Below are positions 1 to 12,874 of a stretch of 64,000 bases of DNA, piece after piece. The translations under genes and the position numbers were made by a program. The DNA is taken from assembly GCA_002900995.3 (NCBI GenBank), contig CM035308.1, forward strand, positions 3,808,089 to 3,872,088. The letters are read 5' to 3'. The notes below the pieces were generated by a model, which was not told the origin of the DNA, ran no database searches, and was given only the letters and a program-made list of their open reading frames with translations. Each line of letters starts with the position of its first letter. Positions within the stretch are counted from its first letter, which is position 1. This DNA is from Ganoderma boninense (taxonomy: Eukaryota > Basidiomycota > Agaricomycetes > Polyporales > Polyporaceae).

Positions 1-3000
1 TTCCCCTGTGCCACCGACCAGGATATGGACCTGCTTATCAGTGTCCCAGTACGTCCGAAACGCAGCCTCAAGCTTGGTATCATCACAGCTCAGTGCGATA
101 GGCCCGTTATATCCGATGTTTTGCAGATACTTTAGGACATTGTCGAATGTCTCAGGGCATATTGTCAAGGGGAACCGGGGGGCACCATTTTGAATGCGTC
201 TGGATACAGATCAGTCAGCCTGAAGACATGGTACTGACACGACGACTACTTTGTGCCAAGACATGACGTACTTCAGATGGCGTGGGGAAGGTAGAGGCAA
301 ATGCTTCACAAGTAGTCGATACAGCTCCGGGCTGATGATCGCCGCGAGGTTCGCAAACTCCATGAGTGAAGCCCCGTACTGGAAGTTCTGTAGCCCCACA
401 CCGCGCTCCTCGCGGTCAAGGCGCGAAGCCAGTGCCCTTAACAGATCCCCAACGATTGGGTAGCCCGACAGCTTTCCGTCTAAGAGACCGACGGCAAGGC
501 GACCATATGCAGTCGCATCGGAGCTCTGTTTTTGGGTGCCTACCATTAAAATTGGTGTCGAAAGCAGGGTGACGACAGTGCTTACCTCGTTCATGACCAG
601 ACTCTCCAGTCCCTCCGATCTGGCGAAGATTGCAGCCAGGGTCTCACTGCGATACTCCTTGTTGATAAACTTGTGCGCGATCCTTTCCGGTTTCTTTATT
701 GCTCTGTTGAGGGCTACCTGGAATTGGTGGTTCTTGCGAAGAGCCAAGCACGGAGGGCAAACAGCGGTGGCGTCCTCGGATTCCGAGGAAACAGAACGCA
801 CGAATGATTGGCAGGATGTAGAGAATACGGCTACTGAACGGATGTCGTTTCGCCAAGTACGACGCTGCACCTGGGAGGCTTTCACTGCGGATTGCTGTTT
901 TGGAGTGAGCATCCGCCACGGTTGTTGGTACAAGGTCAGTGCGAGAGCCTGCTTTGACTTTGAGCCAGCTCCAGATGTATAAGAGCGTCGGAGATATATT
1001 GGGATACGTTCGTCGATCGAGGCCGTAAGTCCCACACATGGAGGAGGAGGACAAGAACCCGGCGTGGAAGCGTTGTTCGGCGGGGGCGCTTCCTCGAGGC
1101 CGGGGTCAGGAGGCGCCCGCCCAGTTGGCACCGTGACAGCCTGCAGCGTACCACCACCGCTCTTCGATGATGAACCCTCTTGCTTCCTACCACCGCTCTT
1201 GCTGCTAGCCGTACTGAGCTTGAAGAAAGTCAGAAGCGAAGTGGATCGCATCGCTCCTCCGACTTCGTTGGTCGACGTAGCGTCGGGCTTCGCCTTCGTC
1301 TGCGTGGCGGCATTCCTGGTTCCATCTTCACTTGGTTTGGGAGTGTCTGACGGGAAGTCGTTAGTCCGAGGAGTCTCTAAGATTGAGCTGTGGCCTACCA
1401 GGTGAGTCAGGTTTGTGTTTCAGCTTTCCAACCTTCCTTTTAACCCAACCTGCAAGCGTGCTCGTCTGGACTGCCTTCTTCCCTGTCTTGGACGATGCGC
1501 CTTGTGCGCGACACTTCTTCTCCTTCTTCGTAGACTCCGTTCTGGCCGTCTTATTTGCTGGTACCTTTGTGCACACTGACACGTGCTTGGCAAAACGCTG
1601 GGCGCTGTACGGACCCTTCATCTTGTACCACGTCCCACACGACGGATGCCACACCTTCGTGCCCTTCTGCGCGAACTCTCCGACGATGGCCTCTGGATCG
1701 CAGTCCGCAATCTCATTCAAGAACGTGCGCCATCTCGTCTCATTCTTCTCAAATGAGCCATCCTCAATCGACTCTTGGACCTTACGAGCGGCAATAGCGG
1801 AGCGACTAGTCCCGAGAGGACGACGAAGGGTTCGAGACGCACCCAGGTGAGTGGATCCCTGCTTGGTGTCTTTGAGGCGATGTGAAGGGATGCTATGGGA
1901 GTGGTGCGAGTGGCCTTGGGAGGGGGAGTCGCTATTGGTGTCGCTTGATGATGGGGAGTCGCTCGAGTCAGACCGGTTCGATGCTGAATAGGATGCCCGG
2001 CTAGAGGTGGGAGGGGGCAAGCTGGAGAACGTATGAGCCGTCGATGCAGCCGATGAGGCCCGGGATGAGGCAATGCGTTTGGCGGGATGCTCGTCGTCGT
2101 CCGGTGACGATGATCGTTGCCGGGGGACCTTCGTGTGAGGCGTGAGCGGATGGTCCTGGTCAGGGAACCCGGATGGTATTGACTCGCTCGGGGACGCGAC
2201 CTCGTCGAGGGTGACTGACGAAGGTTCCTCTGATGACCGTATGCCATGAGAGCTCCCTGCATAAATGGCATGGGGGAGATTGTCGGATACAGGCATCTCG
2301 AGACTCGGTGTTTGCTGCAAGTGCTCTTTTCAGTGGTATTGCAATGCACCTCACTCCAGATGCACTTACACTGGTAGTCAGCTTTTCGGCTAGGCGTAGA
2401 AATGCCTCGACGCGTAAGCGCGCACTGTTTGCCTGCGCGAACAAGGAATCCCCGAGTACATGGTGCGTAATCGTATTGACGCAGCAGATTCCACAGGATG
2501 TAACGTCGCTTTGGTGGCCGCGGTGCAGGACATTGCCCTCATGATGAAATGTCTGCTTGAAAGCGGCCTTCAGCCAGCTCGAGGTAGCCTTGAAGACGCT
2601 CATAGCGCCAGAGCAAGGTTCCTGGCATTCAGAGCGCGAATCACCTGCAACCGCTCTCTCAGGTAATATACTGCACATGGGAACATGTACACGTACCGTA
2701 CGTGATTGTTTCGCGCTCAAAGTCCACGAAGAATGTGACAAAGTGGTTGTTGTTGATGTGCGCAGGGAAGTACATCTTTTTTACTAAACCATTCTTGATC
2801 TGATCCTCGTACTTCTTCAAACCGTGAGCAGGGTTTCGCGCCTTCTCAGACGAACGACCATAACCGGAGAGCACAGCGTGAGTGAACGTCAGCGGGGCCA
2901 CAAGTGTGCTCGACTCCGGTGGGATGCGGTTGGCCACGTCGGCCACCAACATGTCGACAAGATCGCCCGAAAGCCACTGGTCTGACAGGAGGATTGCGAG

Positions 3001-3696
3001 CTCCTCGACCTCCGCATTCGCCACGCCCAGGGTCCGTGTGTTCCCTTTCCAACGCAGGTGATGAAACACGTGCTGAACTCTCCTTACCAGGTCGTCATCC
3101 ACCTTCCCCACCCTCACCACTAGAATCCATTCCTGTGCTCTCGCCCATGCCCTTCGAACCTCCAGAATCGCGGACATCTCATGCCAGTATGTCAGGACAT
3201 TGAGAGGTAAGCGAGAGTGTGTGTATCGGTGGTCCGTTATTGATTGAGCGCCATCGAACCAGGCTTGACCGAATGCGCGATCGAGCCCTTTGAGGTACCA
3301 GCCGGGAGGGATTGGCCGTTGACGGAGGTCGCGCGATGCAAGGGTCTCGGTGGGTGGCTCACGGCTGAACACCGTCTCCGGCTTCTCCAGGCCCAAGCTT
3401 TGAGGTTGATCAGGAAGTTCTAGGCCTAGTAGGAAGGAGATAGAGGAGTCCGAAGATGGGAAGAGGTTTGTGCGGTCATGCGGGAGAATATGGAGGACTT
3501 GTCTGCGAGCGGCGATTACAACAGGAGGAGGATTGGCGGCGTAAACCTTGTTCTGATGTATCCAGTCAGATTCCTTCCAGTGGGAGAGCAGGTCGCTGTC
3601 ATCGTCGACAGCAGTATACTCAGCCATGTAGCAGGATGTCGGACCTTTGCGCAGAGGAAGTGCGTTGAGGCTGACGCTGGTACTCAAATTTGCCAT
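1..3696 (-). CDS. Ulp1-type (C48) cysteine protease fused to transposon-like ORF, 3'-partial
   Basis: The gene reads right to left and runs off the window at base 1. The first ATG with good coding beyond it is at 3696. Introns at 2645-2696, 2315-2369 and 200-271 (all GT-AG) join the open frames; the junction near 1361-1440 is unresolved (short intron or one-base shift). Exon 1 ends in a Ulp1 core: the catalytic His sits in NNNHFVTFFVDF and the Asp in YGDS, whose codons are split by the first intron. Exon 2 supplies the Gln in GHQSD and the nucleophile in SCGICC, so the full His-Asp-Gln-Cys set is present. A Ser/Pro-rich linker follows, then a Cys/His-rich stretch (CGTWYKMKGPYSAQRFAKH), a CPPCLALRKN block and finally a conserved-looking LSCDDTKLEAAF block. 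Ulp1 proteases cleave SUMO-like conjugates. In mushroom genomes such domains are often carried by mobile elements, which I infer here; the transposase class is not identified. Confidence 0.6.
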
Positions 3697-4047
3697 TTTT
3701 AGACATGTAAATCCCTGACAAGACATTACTGTTGGCGTATTTCCTCCATAAGTTGTGAATAGGTCCCTATATAGTATAAATACTAATGTTATATCTATAA
3801 TGACTCGCAACAGCCAATCCGGTCAAGGATGAAGAAGACTTATCCTGACTTATCCATGAGCAGTAAGTAGCCTCGTGGCTACGGCTGTGCGGACAACCAT
3901 GGCCCTCCGTGGTCTTCCGTGGCCGCCCTCCCGAGCCCTCCCGCAGACTCCCGCTAGTCCTCCGCTAGTCCGGCCGTTGTCCGGGCTACGGATCTAGGCC
4001 CCCACCTTGTTGGGGAGATGATGTCCGGACAAAATAACTAGCATAGG

Positions 4048-6346
4048 GCGCGGCCGTCATCGTCCCGCTGAAAGCTTGCAGACTTGCAATTGCGGTCCGC
4101 TGTTCGCGGCTCTCCCAGCTGTGCGATGGTCGTCTCATGCATACCGCGGACTTTGAATTGACGTTGCCAATGATGACATCGACGGTGTTTGACCGCAGAG
4201 TGCTTACGCTACGGATGCGAGTGCTCAGCTTAAACCCCCTTGGCCCATCATAGATCACCGGTTTGTATGCTGGTCACCGTCGGCGAGCGTCGATTGAAAT
4301 TGTCACAAGTCGTATTGTGGTCCGCGGTGATCTGGTGGTACGGGTGCGCAGCGCGGCTGGGAACCGGCGTCATGCACAGCATCTCAATGTCATCATGCAA
4401 CTGAGGCCGGGGCGGGGGAGCTAGACGTTGATCAGTGCAGTCGGGAAGAAGGGGCAATTCAAGAAAGTGCATACAGTACTTAGTGCGGGCGCGCGGGACC
4501 CTTGCGCCAGGAACCAACTAGGAACTAGGAACGAGGATACAGAAAAAAGGATGGATCAGCGCGATGAGTCTGCGTCTGGGCTTGGGCTCTGGTGTGTCCA
4601 TCTGGACGCACAATAGAATACGCACTACACATGCACGATAAGACGCGGGAGAACGTACCTAGGCAGAGTTATGCAGACTTCGCGCCCACCTGAGCTTCGC
4701 GGGGCCGAAGATTGGCTGGCGGGCCCGCCGGCGACGGTCGAGGTTCGAGTTAGCCTGTGAAAGCAGCCACACGGTGCCGCGAACGAGAAAGTATGAGCAT
4801 GGCCGTCGCGGCCTCTTCAGTTTATCCATATACAAGGATTGGACACGCACGATGAATGCAAATGGAATTGTAGCAGTCCCAGTAGACAGGGGTTTCAAGG
4901 AACGATTGGATTCATTCACCGCGACGGTATCGTAAGACCGCTGCGCTTCAAAGATCCCAAGAGCCAGAGCCTCGACCTCATAGCAACATAATTCAACCCC
5001 GACGTGCTGCGATTAACTATATCCATTTCTGGAACAGTTCCGCGTCCCGGTCGTGCATCCGGAGCAAAGAGGCGGGACGCACAAAGGACCCGCTCCTTCC
5101 TGCTCCAGGGTTATCCTACATAGGCGATCGCAGATCCGCACAATGCATCAATAGTGTTGCATTGATCTTCCGCGATGCGAGCGGACCGAGGAAATGGGCT
5201 TGCGTACTTTGTTCGAGAAGGCCGCACGCCGCCAGTGCGTCACTGTCAGGTATGGATTGGGTAGCTGCACTGCCATACAGTGCCTCCGCGGGTACTTGAA
5301 TTGACTTGCAAAGCGTTGTTGGTTGCTGTTGAGGGACGCCGAGGATCTTTGGAGGTTGACACCAGCTGGACGGCCGCGCATATGGTGACTGCTGTACTTT
5401 ATATGACGTGGAACCTCACTGCATATGGTTAACTTCGAGAGCCTTGTGACAGACGTGAAGAGTCGTCGTCACGAGGCTGGTGGACGTTCTCTTGGATGAA
5501 GGTAGACATAGATTGTGGCACTCGGGCCGAGGACAGCCTCAAACTCTCCATTCTCACCAGCGCTGCATGTCTCCCGTGCGTTGCAAACGCTCTGAACACA
5601 CGGACCGAAGGGTATTACCACGCTGGGAGAAGAATGTTCTATGAGACAACGCCCTAGTCAGCACACAGCGGTGGGCAAGGGTAAACGAATTGACTACCTA
5701 ACCCACCTATACGTTCGGGCGGCACTATGACCGACTATTTCTCCACGTTTCCTCTTCCAAATGTCATCTCGAATGCGAAGCTGAGGACAGGTTTGGACCT
5801 CTACGATGCAGGCCTTGTAGAGAAAGGAAAGGATAGGGCGAAAACCGAGAATTGTCCCGACCGTCTCGCATCGTAAGCGGGTAGTCTGGCCCTTGATGCA
5901 GGGTCTGTGCACGGCGGCGGTTTGACCCCGAGCATACATTCATGTTGACCAAAACTCGAGGGAAGAAGCAGGGTATGGAGGAACAGGGAATAGAGCATGG
6001 CATTTGAACGTACGCACATACAAGATGTGGACTGCAAATACGTGAAACCCTTCTAAAAAATGGCGCCTTGAGATGATGCCCCTCGCGACGAGGGTGTCTC
6101 CAGGGTACTCTAAAATGGTCGTTCAAGGTCGTAAGAAGCACAGTGGCGGTAGTCCTCCGAACTTCGAGGGGCCATCTTGCATGATTGCGAACGAACCAGG
6201 ACGCGATTCTGTCCGCGAAGGGGAAGCGGGTAGGACGGGGAGGGCAGTCGAGCTGGCAGACAAAGCAGAGAAGCAAGCAAGGATACCAGGGATGGAGAGA
6301 TGAGGCAGAGAACGAGAACGGCGGCGGGATGGTGGCATCGACCTTA
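4048..6346. repeat. 2.3 kb dispersed repeat, left copy (inverted copy at 32317-34580)
   Basis: Long stretches match the reverse complement of 32317-34580 with scattered single-base differences, for example the 4465-4610 segment against 34020-34165. The outer edge is sharp: the copies part at 4048 and 34580. The inner edge is unknown because the other copy stops at a gap. I see no terminal inverted repeats and no recognisable protein. An 885-base open frame on the minus strand (5764-6648) crosses the inner edge but has no family features. Confidence 0.8.
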
Positions 6347-8117
6347 TGTTCACCAGTCTTCCGAGTGCAATGGCGTCTTCCATGGGGCCTTCGAGTGATG
6401 AGCATCTCGAGTAGCGAGCTTGCGAACGACAGTCGCCGAGCGGCGTCGGGCGCAGGCGGCGCACCAAGTCCCACGACTGGAGCCAGCTCCGGCAATCTGA
6501 GATCTGGGTTCGTATCCTGCACCGCCAAGGCAAAGGGAAAGAGATTGACTCGGAGTCGTGTGGACTCGCTCTCGGATCTGCCCTTCCACCAGGCTACCCA
6601 CCGCTGCGACCGCGCATACCCAGCAATCGTTGATCGCAGATGGAACATGTCGGATGGTCAGGGTACAGCCTGAGGGTCCAGCGGCGCACGGTCCTCACCT
6701 CACCGTGACTTCTCCCAGATTCGCATGAATCCACCGCGTCGATATAGTGGCCAAATCGCCCTCCACCCCTGTCGGGTGGCGGTCGATTCCATAGACTGGA
6801 CCATGGGCTTCAATTCCCAGTAATTGCCGGGCTTCGGAACCCTGCCAGCCGTCGTCTCTGCCGGCACTTTCGGACAATCGCAAGCCCCTACACCAGCCCA
6901 CCTCGCTACAAGGTGTTTGCAGCATTTTCAAAGGCGGGAGGCGTAAAGGCAATTCACCTTGTCGTAAGGCGGTNNNNNNNNNNNNNNNNNNNNNNNNNNN
7001 NNNNNNNNNNNNNNNNNNNNNNNNNNNNNNNNNNNNNNNNNNNNNNNNNNNNNNNNNNNNNNNNNNNNNNNNNGAGGGCGCCGTAGATGCGCCGGGTACT
7101 TAGACTGGGAGTGTGAAAGCTGGACATGGGCTTCTCGGAGCCGTTAGTCGGAGTCTCGGCCACCATTTTGTACTAGTACCTTCCCTCCAATGCACTGTAC
7201 ATTCTTGGTAGTCCAAAACGAGAAGTGCATATCTCGAGATGTTCGCCAATTGCAGTTGCCTAGCCAAAGACCAATAGACGAGCGGGGTGGAGCATTTTAG
7301 CGGGCCGGGTTGGCAGGGAAGGAACGTGCGGCGCTTGTATGTCGGAGGTGCTCGAAAGGCGGCTCTCACCTCCCGACCACGACCTGACGATGACCGCCTT
7401 CACTGAGCCTGCGCCGAATAGAGCCTGCTGATGGTCTATTTGCCTCCATGACTGCTAGCGTGACTTTGACCCTCGCCCTATTGCATCCTTGGAGCGATCT
7501 GAGGTCGGTTATTGGGCTGCGAGGAGACATCAGTCAAGCAGTCACTTGATGCGCAAAAGAATGTTCCAGCCCCAACCGGTATGCATAATGCAGCCCGCTG
7601 TTCGCTTCCAACACTGGCTTAAATTTTAGAAGCTGTTCTGGCAGCCACCAATCTTTCTGGTGTGCCCTGTATGACCCCCTCCGAAGCCTGGACAGGCGTT
7701 CAGAACTCTGATAAGTGTGGCTTATTGTGATACAGATGGACTCCATCATGATGAGTGGAACCGGCGGTGTGCCGGACCTGCAACTCAAACGTACGTGCTC
7801 CAACGCTCCTCAAGGGCGGTCATTGTATTGCCCAACTGAGTCGTATATCTATGCAGGCGTGCCGTCACTCAGCCGAGGACTGTTTGATTGCTCAGTGTCT
7901 TGGTAGATGTCCTGCTAGAATTCTGCGCTCGTCATCACTGTTAACGTTATGCCGAATAGGTTCTGCATACATTAGAGTTCTGGAAGTGATGGAGCGATCA
8001 TCGCACAGGGCAGCAACCCAAGACGCTCCCGAACGGCGAAGGTGTATGTACCTTTTCCTTCAGGTTATATAATGGCGATTGTGCTTAACGGTCGTAGCAC
8101 TGGCCTCCCTATCTATC
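6347..8117. other. Intergenic DNA around an assembly gap, no gene recognised
   Basis: Apart from the N run at 6974-7073 this stretch holds only short open frames without splice-linked coding continuity or family motifs. It ends at the start codon of the first DUF6534 gene. A short ATG frame at 7738 aligns with nothing in the paralogue, whose exon 1 matches the ATG at 8118 instead. Confidence 0.6.
6974..7073. other. Assembly gap (100 N)
   Basis: Exactly 100 N, the usual placeholder for a gap of unknown length. Contig 1 ends here, about 630 bases after the 2.3 kb repeat. Confidence 0.98.
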
Positions 8118-10895
8118 ATGGATACCTCAGTTCTCAGACTCACACTAACGTCTCAGTCTCTCCTCTCCAGGATTCAGGAGGCTCTTTCCTGTGCCGTCGT
8201 TGCTGTCGTTGTCTCCACTGGGTAAGTCATCACTGTTGATCTGTGTGTTATCTATGTCTGAGCATGTCGCCGTGCAGCGTATTTGGCATCACCATCTTGC
8301 AAGCATACATGTACTTCAACAACAGTACTCGAGACTCCGTCTGTTTGAAACTATTCGTAAGCCGGGTCATCTGTCGGACTCTGCATAAGCTAATAGCGGT
8401 CGTACGCAGGTGGCCTTCCTGTTGTACATGGCCTCTGCCCCAGAAGCTTTGCATCTTGCACAAGTAATGACTGTGTACAGGATTCTCGACGTGCTCTCGT
8501 TCGTCTTGGCAGTAGACGGGTTTTACAAGTATGTAGTGACCAATTTTGGAGACCCATTGCTACTCCTTCAGATCCCTCCGTGAGTCTCACATTCTCCTCT
8601 AACATTGATACGTCCTCAATGGATATTCCACAGTTCACTCGCAGTGAGCCCTATAGTATAAACATGCGAGTGTGATCAGGAGCTGACCATGACTTCAGTT
8701 CGAGAATGGAGTATCAGTAAGTCCCAGGGCCAACTTGTATTATTATCCGTGCTCCAACTGACCCGACGGGTGCCACTAGGTCCTACTCAGGATGCTTACC
8801 CAGTGGTAAGTATGCAAGTTGTCGGCAGCGATTGGCCACTCTTCTCACAAGTGACCATTGTCAGCTTCTTTGCATACCGGATCTGGTCTCGTAAGTCGGC
8901 TCCGGTGTTCTAGACATGAAACACGTACTCAGGCATGTACATATCGGAACAGTGAGCAAGGGAAAGATAGCTCTTGCAGCCAGCATTGTAGGTTGATCTT
9001 CCGTCATGATATTTGAGCGAACAATTGACTGAAATCATAAATCTCAGGTAATCCTTGCTTTGTGCTCTTTCGGTATGTAACTTATTCTATGAAATATACA
9101 ATATCGTGCTCATATTACCTTCGCTCAGGTCCCGGGATAGGTGTGTAATGTTCCTCTATGAGGTATAGAAACTCATGTAACAGCCCGCTGTCAGTTGTGT
9201 CGCCGACAGGCTGAACATAGGTCAACCTATAGTTGATTGGGATCTGTACCTGCAGGTTTGGCCACTTTTAAAAGCTTGATTGGGATCTGTATGAATCAAA
9301 TCAACTTTTCACCTACAACCTACAGGTAGCAAACCTATAAGTTATAGGTCAAATCATTGATTTGATTTGAATACTAAATATAGTATTTTCTCAGCTACTG
9401 TTGAAGATTTTAACCTATTATTGAGTGTTAGTAGTCTTTTCTTATGCTAGAATTATGCTTATACATGAAGTATTAAGCTATATAAGGACAATTTATCAAC
9501 TAAAGCCTTCAATTTATACTATTTTTGGCTGTCAAAGTGTGAATCAACCTACAAGTGACCCATACCCAAACCTACAGATCCAGGTCACTTTTTCCAAGAT
9601 GGCTGATTCAGATTTGTGGCTGATTCATAGCATGAGTACCTATAACCTACAGATCACAACCTATAGGTAAATATCTAGGTTCAAGCCAGGTTGAACTGTG
9701 TGAAACCTGAACCTATGTTCAGCCTTATGTGTCGGTGTTTCTGTAAGTGGGCCCTAAGGCCATTCCTTTCCACTTCGCCGCGCAACTGACCCGTGGTATT
9801 CCAGCTACACCCGACAACTACGTCTTCTCCCTGGGTACAGTCAAGATGCGAATTCTTACCGGGATTGAAAATGGCTTGAGCGTTTTGTGCGACATTGTCA
9901 TCATGGCATCGCTGTGCTATTATCTCCGCTCAAGGATGACGGGATTTTGGAGGTGAATTTGGTTCAGTGACTCAGAACGTTGGGTGCACTGACTCAATGC
10001 CCATATGCTTCGTGCGTCCGCAGGACCGACATGATTATTAATCACTTGATCGTGTACGCAGTGAATCGAGGAGCCCTCACGGCGTAAGTTCTAAATGAAT
10101 ACTTCGTACCCCGAGCTGCGGCTGATACAACTCTACGAACCAGGCTTTGTCAAGGGGGCGAGATGATCACTGTAGGTTCCTCGATTGCATCGACTCGGCA
10201 TTCTCTCGCTCACTTGCTGATAACAGAAAGTTGCGTTCCCCGGACGCTTTATGTACCTCCCCTTTGCCATCACTGGTGCAAAACGTGTGTAAATACCCCT
10301 ATTTCTTCTCATATTACACTGACCGCTGGCAACAGTGTATTGCAACACTCTTTTTGCTACGTGAGTCGTTCTACGCACCTTGGTAGAGTCCGTGAATGTA
10401 CTCAAGTCCATTCACGCAGGCTTAATGCCCAGAAGTCCCTCCGAGGGGAGGGAAGCAATGTCGTGGAGCTGGGCACCCAAATGTTCACTCAGATGAATCC
10501 CTCAACTCAAACCGCGGGACATGTGGGGCACCTTAGCAGTGGTGCGATGCGGCTCGAGAGCGTCAGTGCCGTCGCAATTCCGTGATCATACTTTCTTGAC
10601 TGACACCGTTGTGGTATAGGCTTCCGATAACACATCGACATTTGTCCTCGATGTCTTGGGTAGCAAGGAACTTGTTTGTGGAGTCTGGTGTACTGTGGTA
10701 GCATTGTTACTGACAAGGCTATCAATAGGACTCGAACTTGGACCCCAATGTAGCTCGAAAGTCGGGCGACGGCCGTGTTTGAGGATGGGGCTCCGAAAAT
10801 CGAGGCTCATGCGTTGGAGAAGTGATAGAATGGGTCTACATTGCGCCTTGGCCCCAGTCTATGCAGAAAGAAACATGACTGGCTTCGACCATTGA
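8118..10895 (+). CDS. DUF6534-type multi-pass membrane protein, paralogue A (18 exons)
   Basis: Exons: 8118-8221, 8278-8356, 8410-8423, 8481-8579, 8634-8643, 8699-8716, 8780-8805, 8865-8890, 8953-8987, 9048-9072, 9129-9140, 9748-9952, 10024-10083, 10144-10171, 10227-10284, 10336-10360, 10420-10561 and 10620-10895. They sum to 1242 bases (413 residues) with every phase consistent. Exons 1-11 and 13-16 have exactly the lengths seen in the tandem paralogue at 12875-14977. Family-like segments include VFGITILQAYMYF, TQCFFAYRIW, SKGKIALAASIVI, SRMTGFWRTDMIINHLIVYA and LFATLNAQKSLRG. From the family I expect about seven membrane spans; its function is unknown. Start chosen by alignment of LLSRIQEAL with paralogue B. 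Intron 11 (9141-9747) is swollen by a MITE, but the splice sites survive, so the gene may still work. The last exon diverges from B and its end is the least certain part. Confidence 0.8.
9208..9725. mobile_element. MITE, 518 bp, inside intron 11 of DUF6534 gene A
   Basis: AT-rich non-coding block bounded by perfect 15-bp terminal inverted repeats: AGGCTGAACATAGGT at 9208-9222 and its complement at 9711-9725. Subterminal motifs based on AACCTA/TAGGTT recur throughout. The equivalent intron in the paralogue (13885-13943) is only 59 bp and lacks the block. The heptamer TGTGTCG lies just outside both ends (9197-9203, 9728-9734) and may be a relic of target duplication, though it does not abut the repeats. 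The superfamily is not assigned. Confidence 0.85.
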
Positions 10896-12874
10896 AGCCT
10901 ACGTCCACACGATCGAAAAATGAATATTATTTATTGGCGCCATAAATATAACTGAGTACTAGCCCCATATTTCTGACACTTTCTGAGCTGGAGTCTTGAG
11001 ATTTGGCATGGTCGAGCAAGTACATAGAGGACCGAGACTGGACCAGGATTCAAATATTCAGCGCCTGCGACGACTGCCACCGAATCATGGGCGTCAAAGT
11101 TCGACCATCCTCGTCTCGATCACCTGCATCCATCACCCACTCGCACCCTATCTCTATTGAAGCTATACTATCTCTCCTTCTTATTCTTCATTCTCTCTGG
11201 ATGTCACCATGTTCAGTGCTATGTACATAGATTTGGGGGGATCACAACTGGTCAGCGAAGGGCGAAGCATCGTGCAGTCTCCGTGTACGACTCGGACTTC
11301 AGAGCCAACTCCAGGCTTATGGCATTAGGTGCGCAAATCAAACCTCTTCACAGTGTTATTCTGGATGGTGCAATGGCGGCGTCCGGAGATTGTTGGCATG
11401 TAGGAGGAGTGGGAAGACTGTAGGCTGGGTTGATGGCCCGCGTAGAACGTACAGGTCATCATGCTCGTAAGTGTATTTCTTCTTGTCCTACCGTTATGTT
11501 CCTGACAAGAATGCAGTCTTGACTGCGTCTGTAGCTCAATAATCATCGTTGATTCTCCGTGCGCATGGTGTCCTTGCCGTTCGTGTTTCCACTGTCCCGT
11601 CACAAGGCCCCCCAGCTGTAGATGATCTACCCTTGCATGCTGCCAGTACGCCAGCCCGAACATGATGCATGCTCCTCTAATCCCATCTTTGTGGGCTAAA
11701 ATTCGCAGTATCCCGCTTGATGGCCGTGTGGGCCAAGGCGGCCACCAAATATGTGTTGAGTACGCTCGATGTCCTTTTTCCCGTGTTCAAGAGTTTGAAA
11801 GTTGTGTTGGGGGCCATTTGAAAGTGGACCTGGGATAAGGTACGCCGACTCATTCTCGACATGTGTTATGCCTTTTTGACGGTCCCATCATAAGCAATTC
11901 ACGGTCAGTAAAGGCATCAAGTACTGCGACGAAAGAGGCCCTGTTCCGCTCCGCCGCATCAAGGGCAGGTTGGATGCTGGACACCGGAGGTCAGGCTTCC
12001 ATGTGATGCCGTTGACCAGGAAAGAGGCTTCAGATGGGTTACTAGTGAGTTTCTATCGCTCCCTGGAATCTCCTGACACGGAGTTCCTCTCAGTCTGTCT
12101 CCGATTCTCGGGTGTACTCTAGCCCCTGGTTTTGACTGCTTCAAAGGTTGCTTGAGATAAGCTTATGCCAGCTCGACAGCACGCCTCAAAGACAACGCAG
12201 CGCATGACCTGCAATGTATGCTTCGAAGTACAGCGATATCAAGGTCTCAAACGGTCAGGTACGGATACTCTGCATCAATTCCCATTGACTCACTTGAAGG
12301 ATTGAGGATTGTTCCCCAGAATCACCGATCTGTCGACGATGTCCACGAGAAGCTTGCGCGCTGTTCGTAGCTGTCAGATGATTGAACTGCTGGACTTGAG
12401 CTCTCCTCGAGCATGCCGTCCTCCTGCGTGACCTCCAGGATCGCACATTCCGCATGCACGCGCACTGTGGCGATATGCCAAGCTCCACAAACCGTACCGC
12501 AAAAGCAGGCGGGATATACCTCTCACATTTTCTCGATAGTCAATTGTTTCAACTGACCTCCGGTCCCGATTCCTAGTACGTGTAAGCTCATTGCCTTGCC
12601 TGTGTCTTCTGACCTGCGGAATCTGGCAGTGTTCGCAATTTTCAATAAGAAGAATTGATAGTCACTGCCTTACAATCGCGTCTGCATCAGCGCTGCTTTG
12701 CAGAAGAATTGATGTCGACTGAAGGGGAAATTCCAGGCCATCGCAGGCGGAGAAGCGCGGGGGAACTGGCACCGGTGCGTAATCGCCTCCAGTCTACCTA
12801 ACTACTACTAAGCACCAACTCCCTCCAGAGTCCCAGAGACTGTTGCCGCACCACTGACCTCCGCTATCTCCACC
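10896..12874. other. Intergenic, nothing recognised
   Basis: About 2 kb between the tandem DUF6534 genes. Searching by eye for the family's conserved exon blocks gave none, so there is no third copy here. Only short, unsupported open frames are present. Confidence 0.6.

Noticed and set aside
5764..6648. Minus-strand 294-codon open frame
   Set aside because: Arg/Pro-rich translation without domains; it spans the edge of the 2.3 kb repeat and is only partly kept in the other copy, so it is probably a chance frame in GC-rich DNA.
9197..9734. TGTGTCG as the confirmed target-site duplication of the intronic MITE
   Set aside because: The two heptamers do not directly abut the 15-bp terminal repeats; kept only as a hint.
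10896..12874. A third DUF6534 copy between the two tandem genes
   Set aside because: None of the conserved exon blocks could be found on either strand.
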